DNA of 40,203 bases, taken from positions 1 through 40,203 of the forward strand of contig NZ_BIMF01000034.1 in assembly GCF_004000945.1 (NCBI RefSeq), in the 5' to 3' direction. This document shows positions 32,827-40,203 of this stretch, piece by piece (positions within the stretch are counted from its first letter, which is position 1; each line of letters opens with the position of its first letter). The translations under genes and the position numbers were made by a program. Under the pieces are notes generated by a model that searched no databases, was not told where the DNA came from, and worked only from the letters and a program-made list of their open reading frames with translations. The stretch comes from Paenibacillus lautus NBRC 15380 (GTDB lineage: Bacteria; Bacillota; Bacilli; Paenibacillales; Paenibacillaceae).

Positions 32827-35013
32827 CTAAGCGTTCACAATTGGGCTGGCCCGCATCAGTCCGAGCAGCTCGACTCCGGCCAACAGCACGATGCCGATTC
32901 CGTGCGTATCATTCAAGTTCCACGATAAATCGTGCTTGTAGTAAGCATGCGAGGTCGACCAGCTGCTGCCCTTGCACACGCCATACACATTTCCCCGGCG
33001 GTCGATGGCCCTGCTGGTTAAACCTTCCCACCCCGCAGCGGCAGATTGCAAGTACGGATCCGGGTCCTCCAGCCAGCCGTGGCGAATCCCCCGCGCCATG
33101 CCGAAAATAAACATTGCGGTACACGAGGCTTCTTCATAGGATTCAGGGTCTGTCAGCACTTGGTGCCATAACCCGTTCACTCCCTGTACACGAAGGTACC
33201 CTTCCGCCAGCGCGCGATAAAAAAGCAGCAGTTCCTCATAGTCGGGATGGCCAAACGGAAGCACGGCAAGCAGCTCTGACAGCGAGAAAAACACCCATCC
33301 GTTGCCTCGTCCCCATACCGTCTGGGAAGGCTGCCCATGACGCACATCGTATACATGCGACATCAGCTGCAGGTCGGGCAGGTATAGGTAGGACTTATAC
33401 AGCAGAAGCTGGCGTGCTGCCTCGTCCAGATAGCGGGAATCGCCGGACATCTCGGCGTATCGGCACAGGAACGGCACGCTCATATACATATCGTCGCACC
33501 ACATCGTAAGGTGCATGCTCGGGGAAACGCCGACTTCGCGATAAAGCGCCCCATCCTCAAGACGTGATTGCTTAGCCATGATGTACCGGGCGATGTCGTC
33601 CGCCGCCTTGTGCACCCCTTTCAAGGATCGAATTCGGTCTGCAAGAATGGCTAGCGCGCCGAACGATCCGCAATCGTCCAGACTGTCGATGTCGGACAGC
33701 TGATTGTTCAGCCCTGCCGCGCCGAATTCCTCCCGGTCCCATAAGGAATATTCGTAATGCCCCGCTGCAAACTCGACATGGCGGAGCACATATTCCTGGA
33801 TGTCCGGGCGATTCAGCAGCCTACCCGACTCCAGCAAGCCGTACAGCGTAACACCAAGCGGATAATTCCAGCGGCCGAAAAGCTCATTCTCCAAAAACGG
33901 CCTCACACAGGCTCCCGGTTCGCTTCCTGTCCAGAACAGCGTCTGTCCGCCGTCAACAGCAACCGTATCCAGTCCGAAATAGTCGGTCAGCTCAAGTTCT
34001 GCTTCCGCACGGATCGGACCCAGATAAAGCCACGCGCCGTTCAGGCCGTGCACCCTGCGCGGCGCGGTCAGCATCCCTTCAGGCGAGGCTTCGCTGACCT
34101 CGAATCCCCAGCCCTCTTGAACGCATTCGCTGCGTGCGGTAAGCTCCCCGCGGCCCGGAGGCACATCGATGGCAATACGGAATGTGCCTGCCTCCCGACT
34201 TGTGTAAACCTCCCTGCCGTTCCATTCAAACCGGACCGGACCATAGGAGGTTCCCGACAAGGTCACCTTCTTGGCCGTTAAGGTCCGGTTGACCACGGCA
34301 GTCCAGGCGTAAGCGGCATACCCCGGCTTCCGCCCGTACATTCTCAACATTGGGCCGCCATCTGCTTCCCCACCGTGCTCTGCTGGCACGGGCAGCCACT
34401 GTGCACCCGTCCATGATTCACTTTCCATTGAATCGGGGATGCGGGCAAGCGCCCCGTCCAGCGGCACCGTCACAATCCATCCTTCCTCGCCCTCCCGCTC
34501 CATGGATGGAGCCAGAAAGTGAAACGGCTTGTTCTTGCGGTTGCTTGTGCCAAATACCGCTCCGCAGCCGTTTGGGCTCCGGCGGAATTCCAGGACGAAG
34601 TGATTCCATCCCTTGGTAAGCTGAATCCCAAGCTTCAGAGGCAATTCGCCTGCTGTCGCTTCTTCCCCTGGCGCCGAACCGAACCGCTTCCGGCCGTTAT
34701 GGTAAAGCCGAACGTGCCCCGTCCATTCCATCAGAAAGGGAAAGCTCTGCGCTTCGGCAGCCCACAGCTTCGTCCAGGCGTAGACCACCTGGCTCCCCGT
34801 CATCTCGGGGAACATATCCGCGATGGGGAGTTGATAGCAGTGGTCGGCCCGCTTGCGGATCGGACTCTTGCGCGTCACCCGGTAAACCGGGGCATGAGGC
34901 GGATTGTCACCGACATAACGCTGGGCAATGACCGTTAGCGCATGCTCGATGTTACTGCCCTCTGTTTGGGAAGCCAGGCTTTCCGCCGGGTCAAAGTATC
35001 CTTTATCGTTCAA
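32827..35013 (-). CDS. GH105/GH88-type hydrolase with long N-terminal extension
   Basis: A 728-residue protein. The C-terminal half (from about 380) is a GH105/GH88-like barrel with the catalytic region 'MWCDDMYMSVPFL' (likely D508) and 'TVWGRGNGW', so it should remove unsaturated uronates. The N-terminal 370 residues are beta-rich and look like two or three jelly-roll domains ('GHVRLYHNGRKRFG', 'KGWNHFVLEFRR'), which ordinary GH105 enzymes lack; they may bind substrate. No signal peptide. The probable start is TTG 35011-35013, ten bases after AAGGAG, overlapping the oxidoreductase gene by 11 bases; a GTG three codons upstream is too near that site. Confidence 0.8.
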   Translation of the reverse strand: MNDKGYFDPAESLASQTEGSNIEHALTVIAQRYVGDNPPHAPVYRVTRKSPIRKRADHCYQLPIADMFPEMTGSQVVYAWTKLWAAEAQSFPFLMEWTGHVRLYHNGRKRFGSAPGEEATAGELPLKLGIQLTKGWNHFVLEFRRSPNGCGAVFGTSNRKNKPFHFLAPSMEREGEEGWIVTVPLDGALARIPDSMESESWTGAQWLPVPAEHGGEADGGPMLRMYGRKPGYAAYAWTAVVNRTLTAKKVTLSGTSYGPVRFEWNGREVYTSREAGTFRIAIDVPPGRGELTARSECVQEGWGFEVSEASPEGMLTAPRRVHGLNGAWLYLGPIRAEAELELTDYFGLDTVAVDGGQTLFWTGSEPGACVRPFLENELFGRWNYPLGVTLYGLLESGRLLNRPDIQEYVLRHVEFAAGHYEYSLWDREEFGAAGLNNQLSDIDSLDDCGSFGALAILADRIRSLKGVHKAADDIARYIMAKQSRLEDGALYREVGVSPSMHLTMWCDDMYMSVPFLCRYAEMSGDSRYLDEAARQLLLYKSYLYLPDLQLMSHVYDVRHGQPSQTVWGRGNGWVFFSLSELLAVLPFGHPDYEELLLFYRALAEGYLRVQGVNGLWHQVLTDPESYEEASCTAMFIFGMARGIRHGWLEDPDPYLQSAAAGWEGLTSRAIDRRGNVYGVCKGSSWSTSHAYYKHDLSWNLNDTHGIGIVLLAGVELLGLMRASPIVNA

Positions 35014-36304
35014 TAGGCTCACTCTCCTTCCACCCGCCCAGAACATCCGTTATCGCCACCGGACGGTGTTCCTTCACGGAACGCCACACGGCTTCCCCCG
35101 TTGCCACGGAATAGGCGCCATCCACAGCCCCGGACAAAATCGGGAACGGCCTTTCCCGGTTCTCACCGAGAAACAGGTCGTTCAGCAGAAGCGGGTCGCC
35201 TCCTCCATGGCCGCCTTCCCGATGGACGACATGGATGGTTTCCTTGGAGCCGAACAACGGGAAGTAGTCGATCGTCTGGATCGGTGTTGGAAAAGGGGTT
35301 CGGGACGGTGCATGATATTCGATCGTCTCCAGCCGGCCTTTCGTACCGTTGATCGCCAAGCGATACCCTTCATACGGCAACGAAAAGTTGACGGAATAGC
35401 TGAGCAGTGCGCCTCCGCTGTATTTAACGGTGGCCGCATACGTATCCTCAATATCGATCTCATCATCAAAAATACACCGGTCCGGGCGGTAGCCTGTATA
35501 AGGAAATTGCGGTCCCCCGCTATCCAGCTGGCCAAGATGATCGTCCTGCACATGACGTGCGTTCCAGCGCGAATGATAGGCGCAGCGGCTGGCTGAGAGG
35601 CAGGTTCCGCAATGACGACCGTCTTCTTTGCCCGGATTCAGCTCCCCTTGGGCACCGTAATAATGGAGCGCCCCGTAGGCGAAGGCTTCGACCGGCTTTT
35701 GCCCGATCCACCAGTTCACGAGGTCGAAATGATGCGTGCTCTTATGAATGGAGAGACCTCCTGACATCTCGCGCCGGCGATTCCACCGTTTAAAGTAACT
35801 GGAGCCATGATACGTGTCTAAATACCAGTTGAGATCGACGGATGTAATCCGGCCGAGTTTGCCCTCCCACACCATTTCTTTGATTTTGGCGTGAATCGGG
35901 GCATAACGGTAATTAAACGTGACCGTCACCGAGCCTTTGCTCACCCGCTCCGCATCCAACACGCGCCGAGCGTCCTCGCCCGTCGTGACCATCGGCTTTT
36001 CCGTGATGACATCCAGATCCCGTTCAAGCGCGGCAACAATATAACGCGCATGCGTATCGTCGCGCCCCGCCACGATGACCACATCCGGCCGAGTCTCGTC
36101 AATCATCTTCCCGAATTCCTCTTCACCGTAAGTTCCGACGGCGGTATGCTCCGGGAAGCGGGAGCGGTACAGCTCGAAGCGGGCCGGATCGCAGTCCAGT
36201 ATGGCAACCAGGTCGCAGCGCCGTGCATGCGTCGTCAGAATCGGTTTGGCGAACATGCCGAGCGCACGACCGCTCACACCGCATATGGCATATTTCTTTT
36301 TCAC
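35003..36304 (-). CDS. Gfo/Idh/MocA family NAD(P)-dependent oxidoreductase
   Basis: A 433-residue dehydrogenase with an N-terminal Rossmann domain ('ICGVSGRALG', 8-16) and the family EKP motif (102-104), followed by the Gfo/Idh/MocA C-terminal sheet domain with 'GGLSIHKSTHHFDLVNWW' (H187, H191/H192 near the catalytic site). A cysteine cluster C232-x2-C235-x5-C241 is present, as in a sub-group of these enzymes, and may bind metal. The substrate is probably a sugar or sugar acid released by the cluster enzymes. Start GTG with a weak AAGGA site. It begins seven bases after the binding-protein gene. Confidence 0.85.
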   Translation of the reverse strand: MKKKYAICGVSGRALGMFAKPILTTHARRCDLVAILDCDPARFELYRSRFPEHTAVGTYGEEEFGKMIDETRPDVVIVAGRDDTHARYIVAALERDLDVITEKPMVTTGEDARRVLDAERVSKGSVTVTFNYRYAPIHAKIKEMVWEGKLGRITSVDLNWYLDTYHGSSYFKRWNRRREMSGGLSIHKSTHHFDLVNWWIGQKPVEAFAYGALHYYGAQGELNPGKEDGRHCGTCLSASRCAYHSRWNARHVQDDHLGQLDSGGPQFPYTGYRPDRCIFDDEIDIEDTYAATVKYSGGALLSYSVNFSLPYEGYRLAINGTKGRLETIEYHAPSRTPFPTPIQTIDYFPLFGSKETIHVVHREGGHGGGDPLLLNDLFLGENRERPFPILSGAVDGAYSVATGEAVWRSVKEHRPVAITDVLGGWKESEPIER

Positions 36305-36311
36305 TGTATGA

Positions 36312-37856
36312 TCACATCCTTGAGTACCATTCCTCCACCCTCTTCGTTACTTCGTCTCCCCCTGCCTTATGCCAGCGGTCAACGAATTCATCGAACTTCT
36401 CCAGCGGCCATTCGCCGATAACAATCTTGGTTACATATTCCTGAAACAGCTTATGCGATTGAATATCCGGGAAGCCTTCATACACGGTACTCGGAAGTCC
36501 GTCCCCGGCGATCCGCTTCGCGTCCGCGGTACTCACCTCGAATATATCCTTCACCATCTGCTGCATGTCTTCCGGGATCGTCTCCTGAATCCGGATGTCC
36601 ATGTCCTCCTCTGTCGTCAGGTTGCGCATGCCGAGCGCCAACGGACGGCTGTCCTCGGCCGGAAGCAGCACTTTTTTGCCATCTACAACTTCATGCTGCA
36701 ATCCTTCGATGCCAAAGCGGGTAAATTCGTCATTCGACCTGTCATAGAAGAAATCGAGCAGCTTCAAGGCGGCAGGGGCTTTATCCTGGGCCTTTGCCGG
36801 AATGATCCACTCCGGTTCGCCCATGCTCTTCTGCGTGACAAAGCCCTCAAACCCATCGGCCTTTGGAAGCGGCATGCCAACGATATAAGCATCCGGTGCT
36901 TTTTGCTGCATGGCCGTGAACCGATCGCGCAGGTTGGCAGGAAGGTGGTACCAGCTGCCGACCAGATTGTTATTGATTTTAGCTGTCCATACATCGCCTT
37001 TGTTCAGAAACGTCTCGTTGTCCAGCAGCTTCTCGTCATATAACTCACGGGCAAACGCAATGGCAGCCTTCATATTGTCCGTTACGCCGGCATACTGGAT
37101 TTTTCCGTCATAGACGTCCCATTCCGGATTCCCCTCCCACATCGCGACGCCGAACATGGCGAACAAATGGTCCATCCATTTGCCGAATTCGCGGCCCGTT
37201 GTAGGCAGTTCGTCCTTTAGGCCGTTCCCGTTCGGGTCTTCGTTGAGGAAGGCGCGCAGCACCTCCTTGTATTCCTCCGTTGTCTTCGGCATGGACATCC
37301 CCACCTTGTCAAGCCAATCCTGGCGGATCAGCGGCGCTCTTTCCGGCACCAGGAACACTTTAGGCACATAATAGATTTTGCCGTCCGGCGAAGCGGATCG
37401 AACGACATCCCATGCCTCCTGCGGGATATTGTTCCATACGTTCGGGGCATACTGGGGCAGCAAATCATCCAGTGCCAGCGCTCCTCCCTGGCGAATAAGG
37501 GTCTGCTCGATCCCGCCGATGGGCCGAAGAATATCGGGCAAGTCGTCGGATGCAATCATCAGATTGAGATATTCAGTCGGCTCCGATCCCGGCGGGGTCG
37601 TCACCAGCTGATATTCTACACCGGTCCGCTCCGCCACATACTGGACATGCGGATTATCCGCGCCCGGAATCGTACCGACGCCCATGTGGCTTTTGAACAC
37701 CTTTACCTGTGTAAGTTCTTCATTTCCCTCCCCGCCCTGGCCCGCTTGCGATTCGTTGTCGCCCTTGCCGCCGCAGCCAAACAGCATGACTGCCGCAAGT
37801 GTCGCCGTGAGCGCCGGTTTCCATGCCCCTTTTTGGAAAAACCATTTTTTCGACAT
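36312..37856 (-). CDS. ABC transporter solute-binding lipoprotein (LplA/YtcQ-like)
   Basis: A 514-residue extracellular binding protein. The N terminus has positive charges, a hydrophobic stretch and the lipobox 'LFGC' with lipidated C28, followed by a Gly/Glu-rich linker. The size and the 'YNLMIASDDLPDI'-like segment fit the large binding proteins of family CUT1 sugar importers such as LplA and YtcQ (about 500 residues). It probably captures pectic oligosaccharides for the two permeases encoded just upstream. ATG is preceded by GGGGAGGA. The 84-base gap before it contains a possible hairpin (AAATCGG/CCGGTTT). Confidence 0.9.
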   Translation of the reverse strand: MSKKWFFQKGAWKPALTATLAAVMLFGCGGKGDNESQAGQGGEGNEELTQVKVFKSHMGVGTIPGADNPHVQYVAERTGVEYQLVTTPPGSEPTEYLNLMIASDDLPDILRPIGGIEQTLIRQGGALALDDLLPQYAPNVWNNIPQEAWDVVRSASPDGKIYYVPKVFLVPERAPLIRQDWLDKVGMSMPKTTEEYKEVLRAFLNEDPNGNGLKDELPTTGREFGKWMDHLFAMFGVAMWEGNPEWDVYDGKIQYAGVTDNMKAAIAFARELYDEKLLDNETFLNKGDVWTAKINNNLVGSWYHLPANLRDRFTAMQQKAPDAYIVGMPLPKADGFEGFVTQKSMGEPEWIIPAKAQDKAPAALKLLDFFYDRSNDEFTRFGIEGLQHEVVDGKKVLLPAEDSRPLALGMRNLTTEEDMDIRIQETIPEDMQQMVKDIFEVSTADAKRIAGDGLPSTVYEGFPDIQSHKLFQEYVTKIVIGEWPLEKFDEFVDRWHKAGGDEVTKRVEEWYSRM

Positions 37857-37940
37857 GAGTAAATCCTCCCCTTTTTTCAGATGGGTTGTTATATCAAACC
37901 GGCTGCAAGACCGATTTCATATCGCCTGCCTCTCTTTGCC

Positions 37941-38810
37941 TTATTCCTTTAACGAACCCAGCATGGACCCTTTGACAAAATATTTTTGCAGATACGGGTA
38001 CACCAGAATGATCGGGATGGTGGCAAACAGGATTGTTGCCGCTTTCAAGGTTGTCGTGTTGAAATCGTAATCCCCAAGAAACAGATTGACCGCAGCCAGC
38101 TCCTCAGGAGACTGCAGGTACGCTCTCAGCTTCATTTGAAGCGGCCATTTCTCCGGATCCCTTATAAACAGCACGGCACGGGAGAAGGTGTTCCAGTATC
38201 CGACCGCGTAAAACAGACTGACCGTCGCCATCACCGGTTTGGATAAAGGCAAATACATGCGGAACAATATGCCGAACTCGCTGCATCCGTCGATTCGCGC
38301 CGAGTCGTCCAGTTCACTGGGAATGCCCATGAAAAAGGTCCGGATAATGATCATGTTGAATGTGCCAACCAGACCGGGAATGATGAGCGCCCACAAGGAG
38401 TTCATCATGCCAAGCTCGCGAACAGTCAAAAAAAACGGGATGATCGGCGCGTTGAAAATCATCGTGAGCACAATGCCGAACATGACTTGTTTGCGGATCA
38501 GAAATTCCCGTCGTGAAAGCGGATATGCCGTCATGACCGAAAACAGCATGCTGAGCAGCGTTCCGGCGATCGTAATATATACGGTAATCCCGAATGATGT
38601 CCACAGGCCTTTATTTTTTAATACGTGCTCCCAAGAAGCGGTCGTAAACTCCACGGGCAGCAGGAATACTTCCTTCGAATCGGCAGCTACCGGGGAGCTG
38701 AGCGATACGGCAAGCAGCTGAAGAAGCGGGAACAGCATCGTCACCGCAGCAGCGAACAGAAACACATAATTCAGCGTCTGAAAAATTTTTTCTCCGAATG
38801 TCGCTTTCAT
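37941..38810 (-). CDS. ABC transporter permease (LplC/YtcP-like)
   Basis: A 289-residue inner-membrane permease with six hydrophobic segments and the EAA loop 'DSARIDGCSEFGILFRMYLPLSKP' that contacts the ATPase. It pairs with the other permease to form the channel of a sugar importer. I take ATG 38808-38810 as start: it shares one base with the upstream stop (TGATG) and has AGGGG eight bases before; two in-frame GTG codons precede it. The C terminus 'YFVKGSMLGSLKE' is typical of the YtcP/LplC group. Confidence 0.93.
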   Translation of the reverse strand: MKATFGEKIFQTLNYVFLFAAAVTMLFPLLQLLAVSLSSPVAADSKEVFLLPVEFTTASWEHVLKNKGLWTSFGITVYITIAGTLLSMLFSVMTAYPLSRREFLIRKQVMFGIVLTMIFNAPIIPFFLTVRELGMMNSLWALIIPGLVGTFNMIIIRTFFMGIPSELDDSARIDGCSEFGILFRMYLPLSKPVMATVSLFYAVGYWNTFSRAVLFIRDPEKWPLQMKLRAYLQSPEELAAVNLFLGDYDFNTTTLKAATILFATIPIILVYPYLQKYFVKGSMLGSLKE

Positions 38811-39775
38811 CACCACAACCCCTGATCCGTTTTTCTAGCCAACCGGTTAAAAATCCACAGCAGTATAAACCCAATAACGGACTGGAACAGCCCGATGGCC
38901 GTTGTCATGCTGTATTGTCCCTGAAGCACACCCGCACGATAGACGTACGTTTCGATGATATCCCCTACCGAATACGTCATCGGCGTCAGCAAATTGTAAA
39001 TCTGATCAAAGCCGAGCTCCAGGAAATTACCGATCTGGAGCAGGAACAGCACCAGAATCGTCGGAAACATCGTGGGCAGCGTAATATAAATCGTTTGTTT
39101 CCACCGGCTTGCTCCATCCATGACGGCTGCTTCATATAAATTCGGATTGATGCCGGCGATGGCAGCCAAATAAATAATCGTTCCCCAGCCGACTTCCTTC
39201 CAGATCGAGGACAGCACGACAATCCCTCGGAAATACCGCTCCTCCTGCATGAACAGAATGGGTTCGTAGCCGAACCAGTCCCGCACCGCATTCACAACCC
39301 CTTGGTTGGACAACAGCTCGAAGACGATCCCGCCGACAACAACCCACGATAAAAAGTGCGGAAGATAGAACATGCTTTGCACGACCCGTTTTGCCAGCAT
39401 GATGCGAATCTCATTGAATAGGAGAGCCAGCACGATCGGGGCCGGAAAACCAAAAACAAGCTGATAGAAAGCAATGACCGCCGTATTGCGCAGCACGTTG
39501 TAGAAATCCTGGTAGGAAAAAATAAATCCGAAATTGTCCAGGCCCACCCATGGGCTGCCAAGGATGCCTTTGAAAATCTGATAGTCCTGAAATGCGATGA
39601 CACTGCCCGCCAGCGGCACATATTTGAACACAATATAGTAGACAATTCCGGGAATAATCATGACATACAGCATCCAATGCTTGCGGATATTGGTTATGTA
39701 CCGGTTGCGAGATGTCCCTGGTTGCCTAGCGGTTATCAAATCCTCGCGTTTTATTTTGGGTGACTGGGCTGCCAT
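38810..39775 (-). CDS. ABC transporter permease (LplB/YteP-like)
   Basis: A 321-residue permease with six transmembrane segments, the first after a charged 30-residue cytoplasmic N terminus, and the EAA loop 'EAAVMDGASRWKQTIYITLP'. The segments 'IPGIVYYIVFKYVPLAG' and 'GSPWVGLDNF' are characteristic of the LplB/YteP group that imports pectic oligosaccharides. First gene of the cluster, with AAGGAGG before ATG and a promoter about 45 bases upstream. No ATPase gene is present; related B. subtilis importers use the shared ATPase MsmX, which is the likely partner here by inference. Confidence 0.94.
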   Translation of the reverse strand: MAAQSPKIKREDLITARQPGTSRNRYITNIRKHWMLYVMIIPGIVYYIVFKYVPLAGSVIAFQDYQIFKGILGSPWVGLDNFGFIFSYQDFYNVLRNTAVIAFYQLVFGFPAPIVLALLFNEIRIMLAKRVVQSMFYLPHFLSWVVVGGIVFELLSNQGVVNAVRDWFGYEPILFMQEERYFRGIVVLSSIWKEVGWGTIIYLAAIAGINPNLYEAAVMDGASRWKQTIYITLPTMFPTILVLFLLQIGNFLELGFDQIYNLLTPMTYSVGDIIETYVYRAGVLQGQYSMTTAIGLFQSVIGFILLWIFNRLARKTDQGLW

Positions 39776-39818
39776 CGTATGTGTACCTCCTTCCGTCGAT
39801 ATGGTCGATGTAACGCCA

Positions 39819-39847
39819 ATATTAACGGCTTCCGGTTATCGGTACAA
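39819..39847 (-). promoter_or_regulatory. Promoter of the carbohydrate cluster (sigma-A)
   Basis: TTGTAC (39842-39847), a 17-base spacer and TAATAT (39819-39824) on the minus strand. Target sites for the AraC regulator would be expected just upstream; none could be recognised by eye. Confidence 0.5.
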
Positions 39848-40077
39848 TCAATCAATCCGACACGCAATGAGCAGATCGCCGATTCTCCCCAAACTACGCG
39901 TACCTTGAACCAATGAGTGGACTTGAAATAGAACTTAAGATTAGAAGAGTGGACAAGCAAATTGAGGAGTGGCATAAAGGATTTGTTGATGGGCTGGAGG
40001 ATGGGTTGGGTTTCATAATTGTTAAGTTGGCTGATTATCCGGTAAACCTACGCCGGTTTTCACCCTTTTCCGTAAGT

Positions 40078-40099
40078 AAAAAAGGAAGCTTCCTTTTTT
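40078..40099. terminator. Perfect 22-bp palindrome, possible bidirectional terminator
   Basis: A6-GGAAGCTTCC-T6 reads the same on both strands and could fold into a short hairpin with a T-run either way. The neighbouring gene it would serve lies outside the window. Confidence 0.4.
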
Positions 40100-40203
40100 C
40101 TTGGCAGCTGAGGCGCGAAACCTTGGCCACCAGCCGCCGGGCTGCGCACACGCGAAAAAGTAAGCCGACACCGATAGCCGAAGGCTTAGGTGGGAGAGGC
40201 TTG

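Larger units (their letters stand above)
39776..40203. other. Right-edge region upstream of the carbohydrate cluster
   Basis: After the cluster promoter (39819-39847) no gene is clearly supported. A plus-strand frame opens at ATG 39913 and stays open to the edge (97 codons); its first 35 residues ('MSGLEIELKIRRVDKQIEEW') look protein-like, but it lacks a ribosome binding site and runs through a terminator-like palindrome. The last 100 bases are GC-rich with no structure I could name. Confidence 0.4.

Overview
The window looks like a chromosomal segment of an endospore-forming, low-to-mid GC Bacillota, most likely Paenibacillus or a close relative. The reasons are the gene order shared with Bacillus subtilis (rrn leader, bofA, yaaL, recR, yaaK, dnaX, scr; and rpmE, rho, murA, fba, spo0F, pyrG, rpoE, argS, ywiB), the sporulation genes bofA and spo0F, and a pectin/rhamnogalacturonan cluster with an Lpl-type ABC importer and a membrane-bound AraC regulator. 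The genus is an inference; no 16S sequence lies inside the window.

Region 1 (1-4450, all minus strand): the leader of an rRNA operon whose 16S gene lies off the left edge, preceded by bofA, yaaL, recR, yaaK/ebfC, dnaX and the long Bacillus-type SRP RNA. Region 2 (4490-13860, minus): rpmE, an uncharacterised radical SAM protein, rho, murA, fba, spo0F, pyrG and rpoE (delta). Most units have recognisable promoters or terminators, including a sigma-H-like promoter overlapped by a Spo0A box in front of spo0F. In B. subtilis these two blocks are separate; here they are contiguous and co-oriented.

Region 3 (13860-23500, mixed strands): a possible small RNA with a strong terminator, a cytoplasmic subtilisin-like protease (plus), argS-ywiB (minus), a three-gene unit of a nitrilase-superfamily hydrolase and two GNAT acetyltransferases (minus), a PAP2 phosphatase (plus) and a large exported beta-lactamase-fold serine hydrolase (plus).

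Region 4 (23551-39848, minus): a ten-gene carbohydrate cluster read from a promoter near 39819-39847. It encodes two ABC permeases, a lipoprotein solute-binding protein, a Gfo/Idh/MocA oxidoreductase, a GH105 enzyme with a long N-terminal extension, a two-transmembrane AraC-type regulator, an unassigned six-hairpin-type glycosidase, an oligogalacturonate lyase (PL22), a second GH105 and a GH95 enzyme. None of the enzymes has a signal peptide and no transport ATPase is present. The inferred scheme is uptake of unsaturated, partly digested pectic oligosaccharides (rhamnogalacturonan I or II fragments) powered by a shared ATPase such as MsmX, followed by cytoplasmic trimming.

The strongest leads for something undescribed are the unassigned glycosidase at 28383-30455, the extended GH105 protein at 32827-35013, the radical SAM protein between rpmE and rho, and the structured gene-free stretches at 13933-14130 and 12572-13033. 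I saw no CRISPR array, insertion sequence, prophage gene or tRNA.
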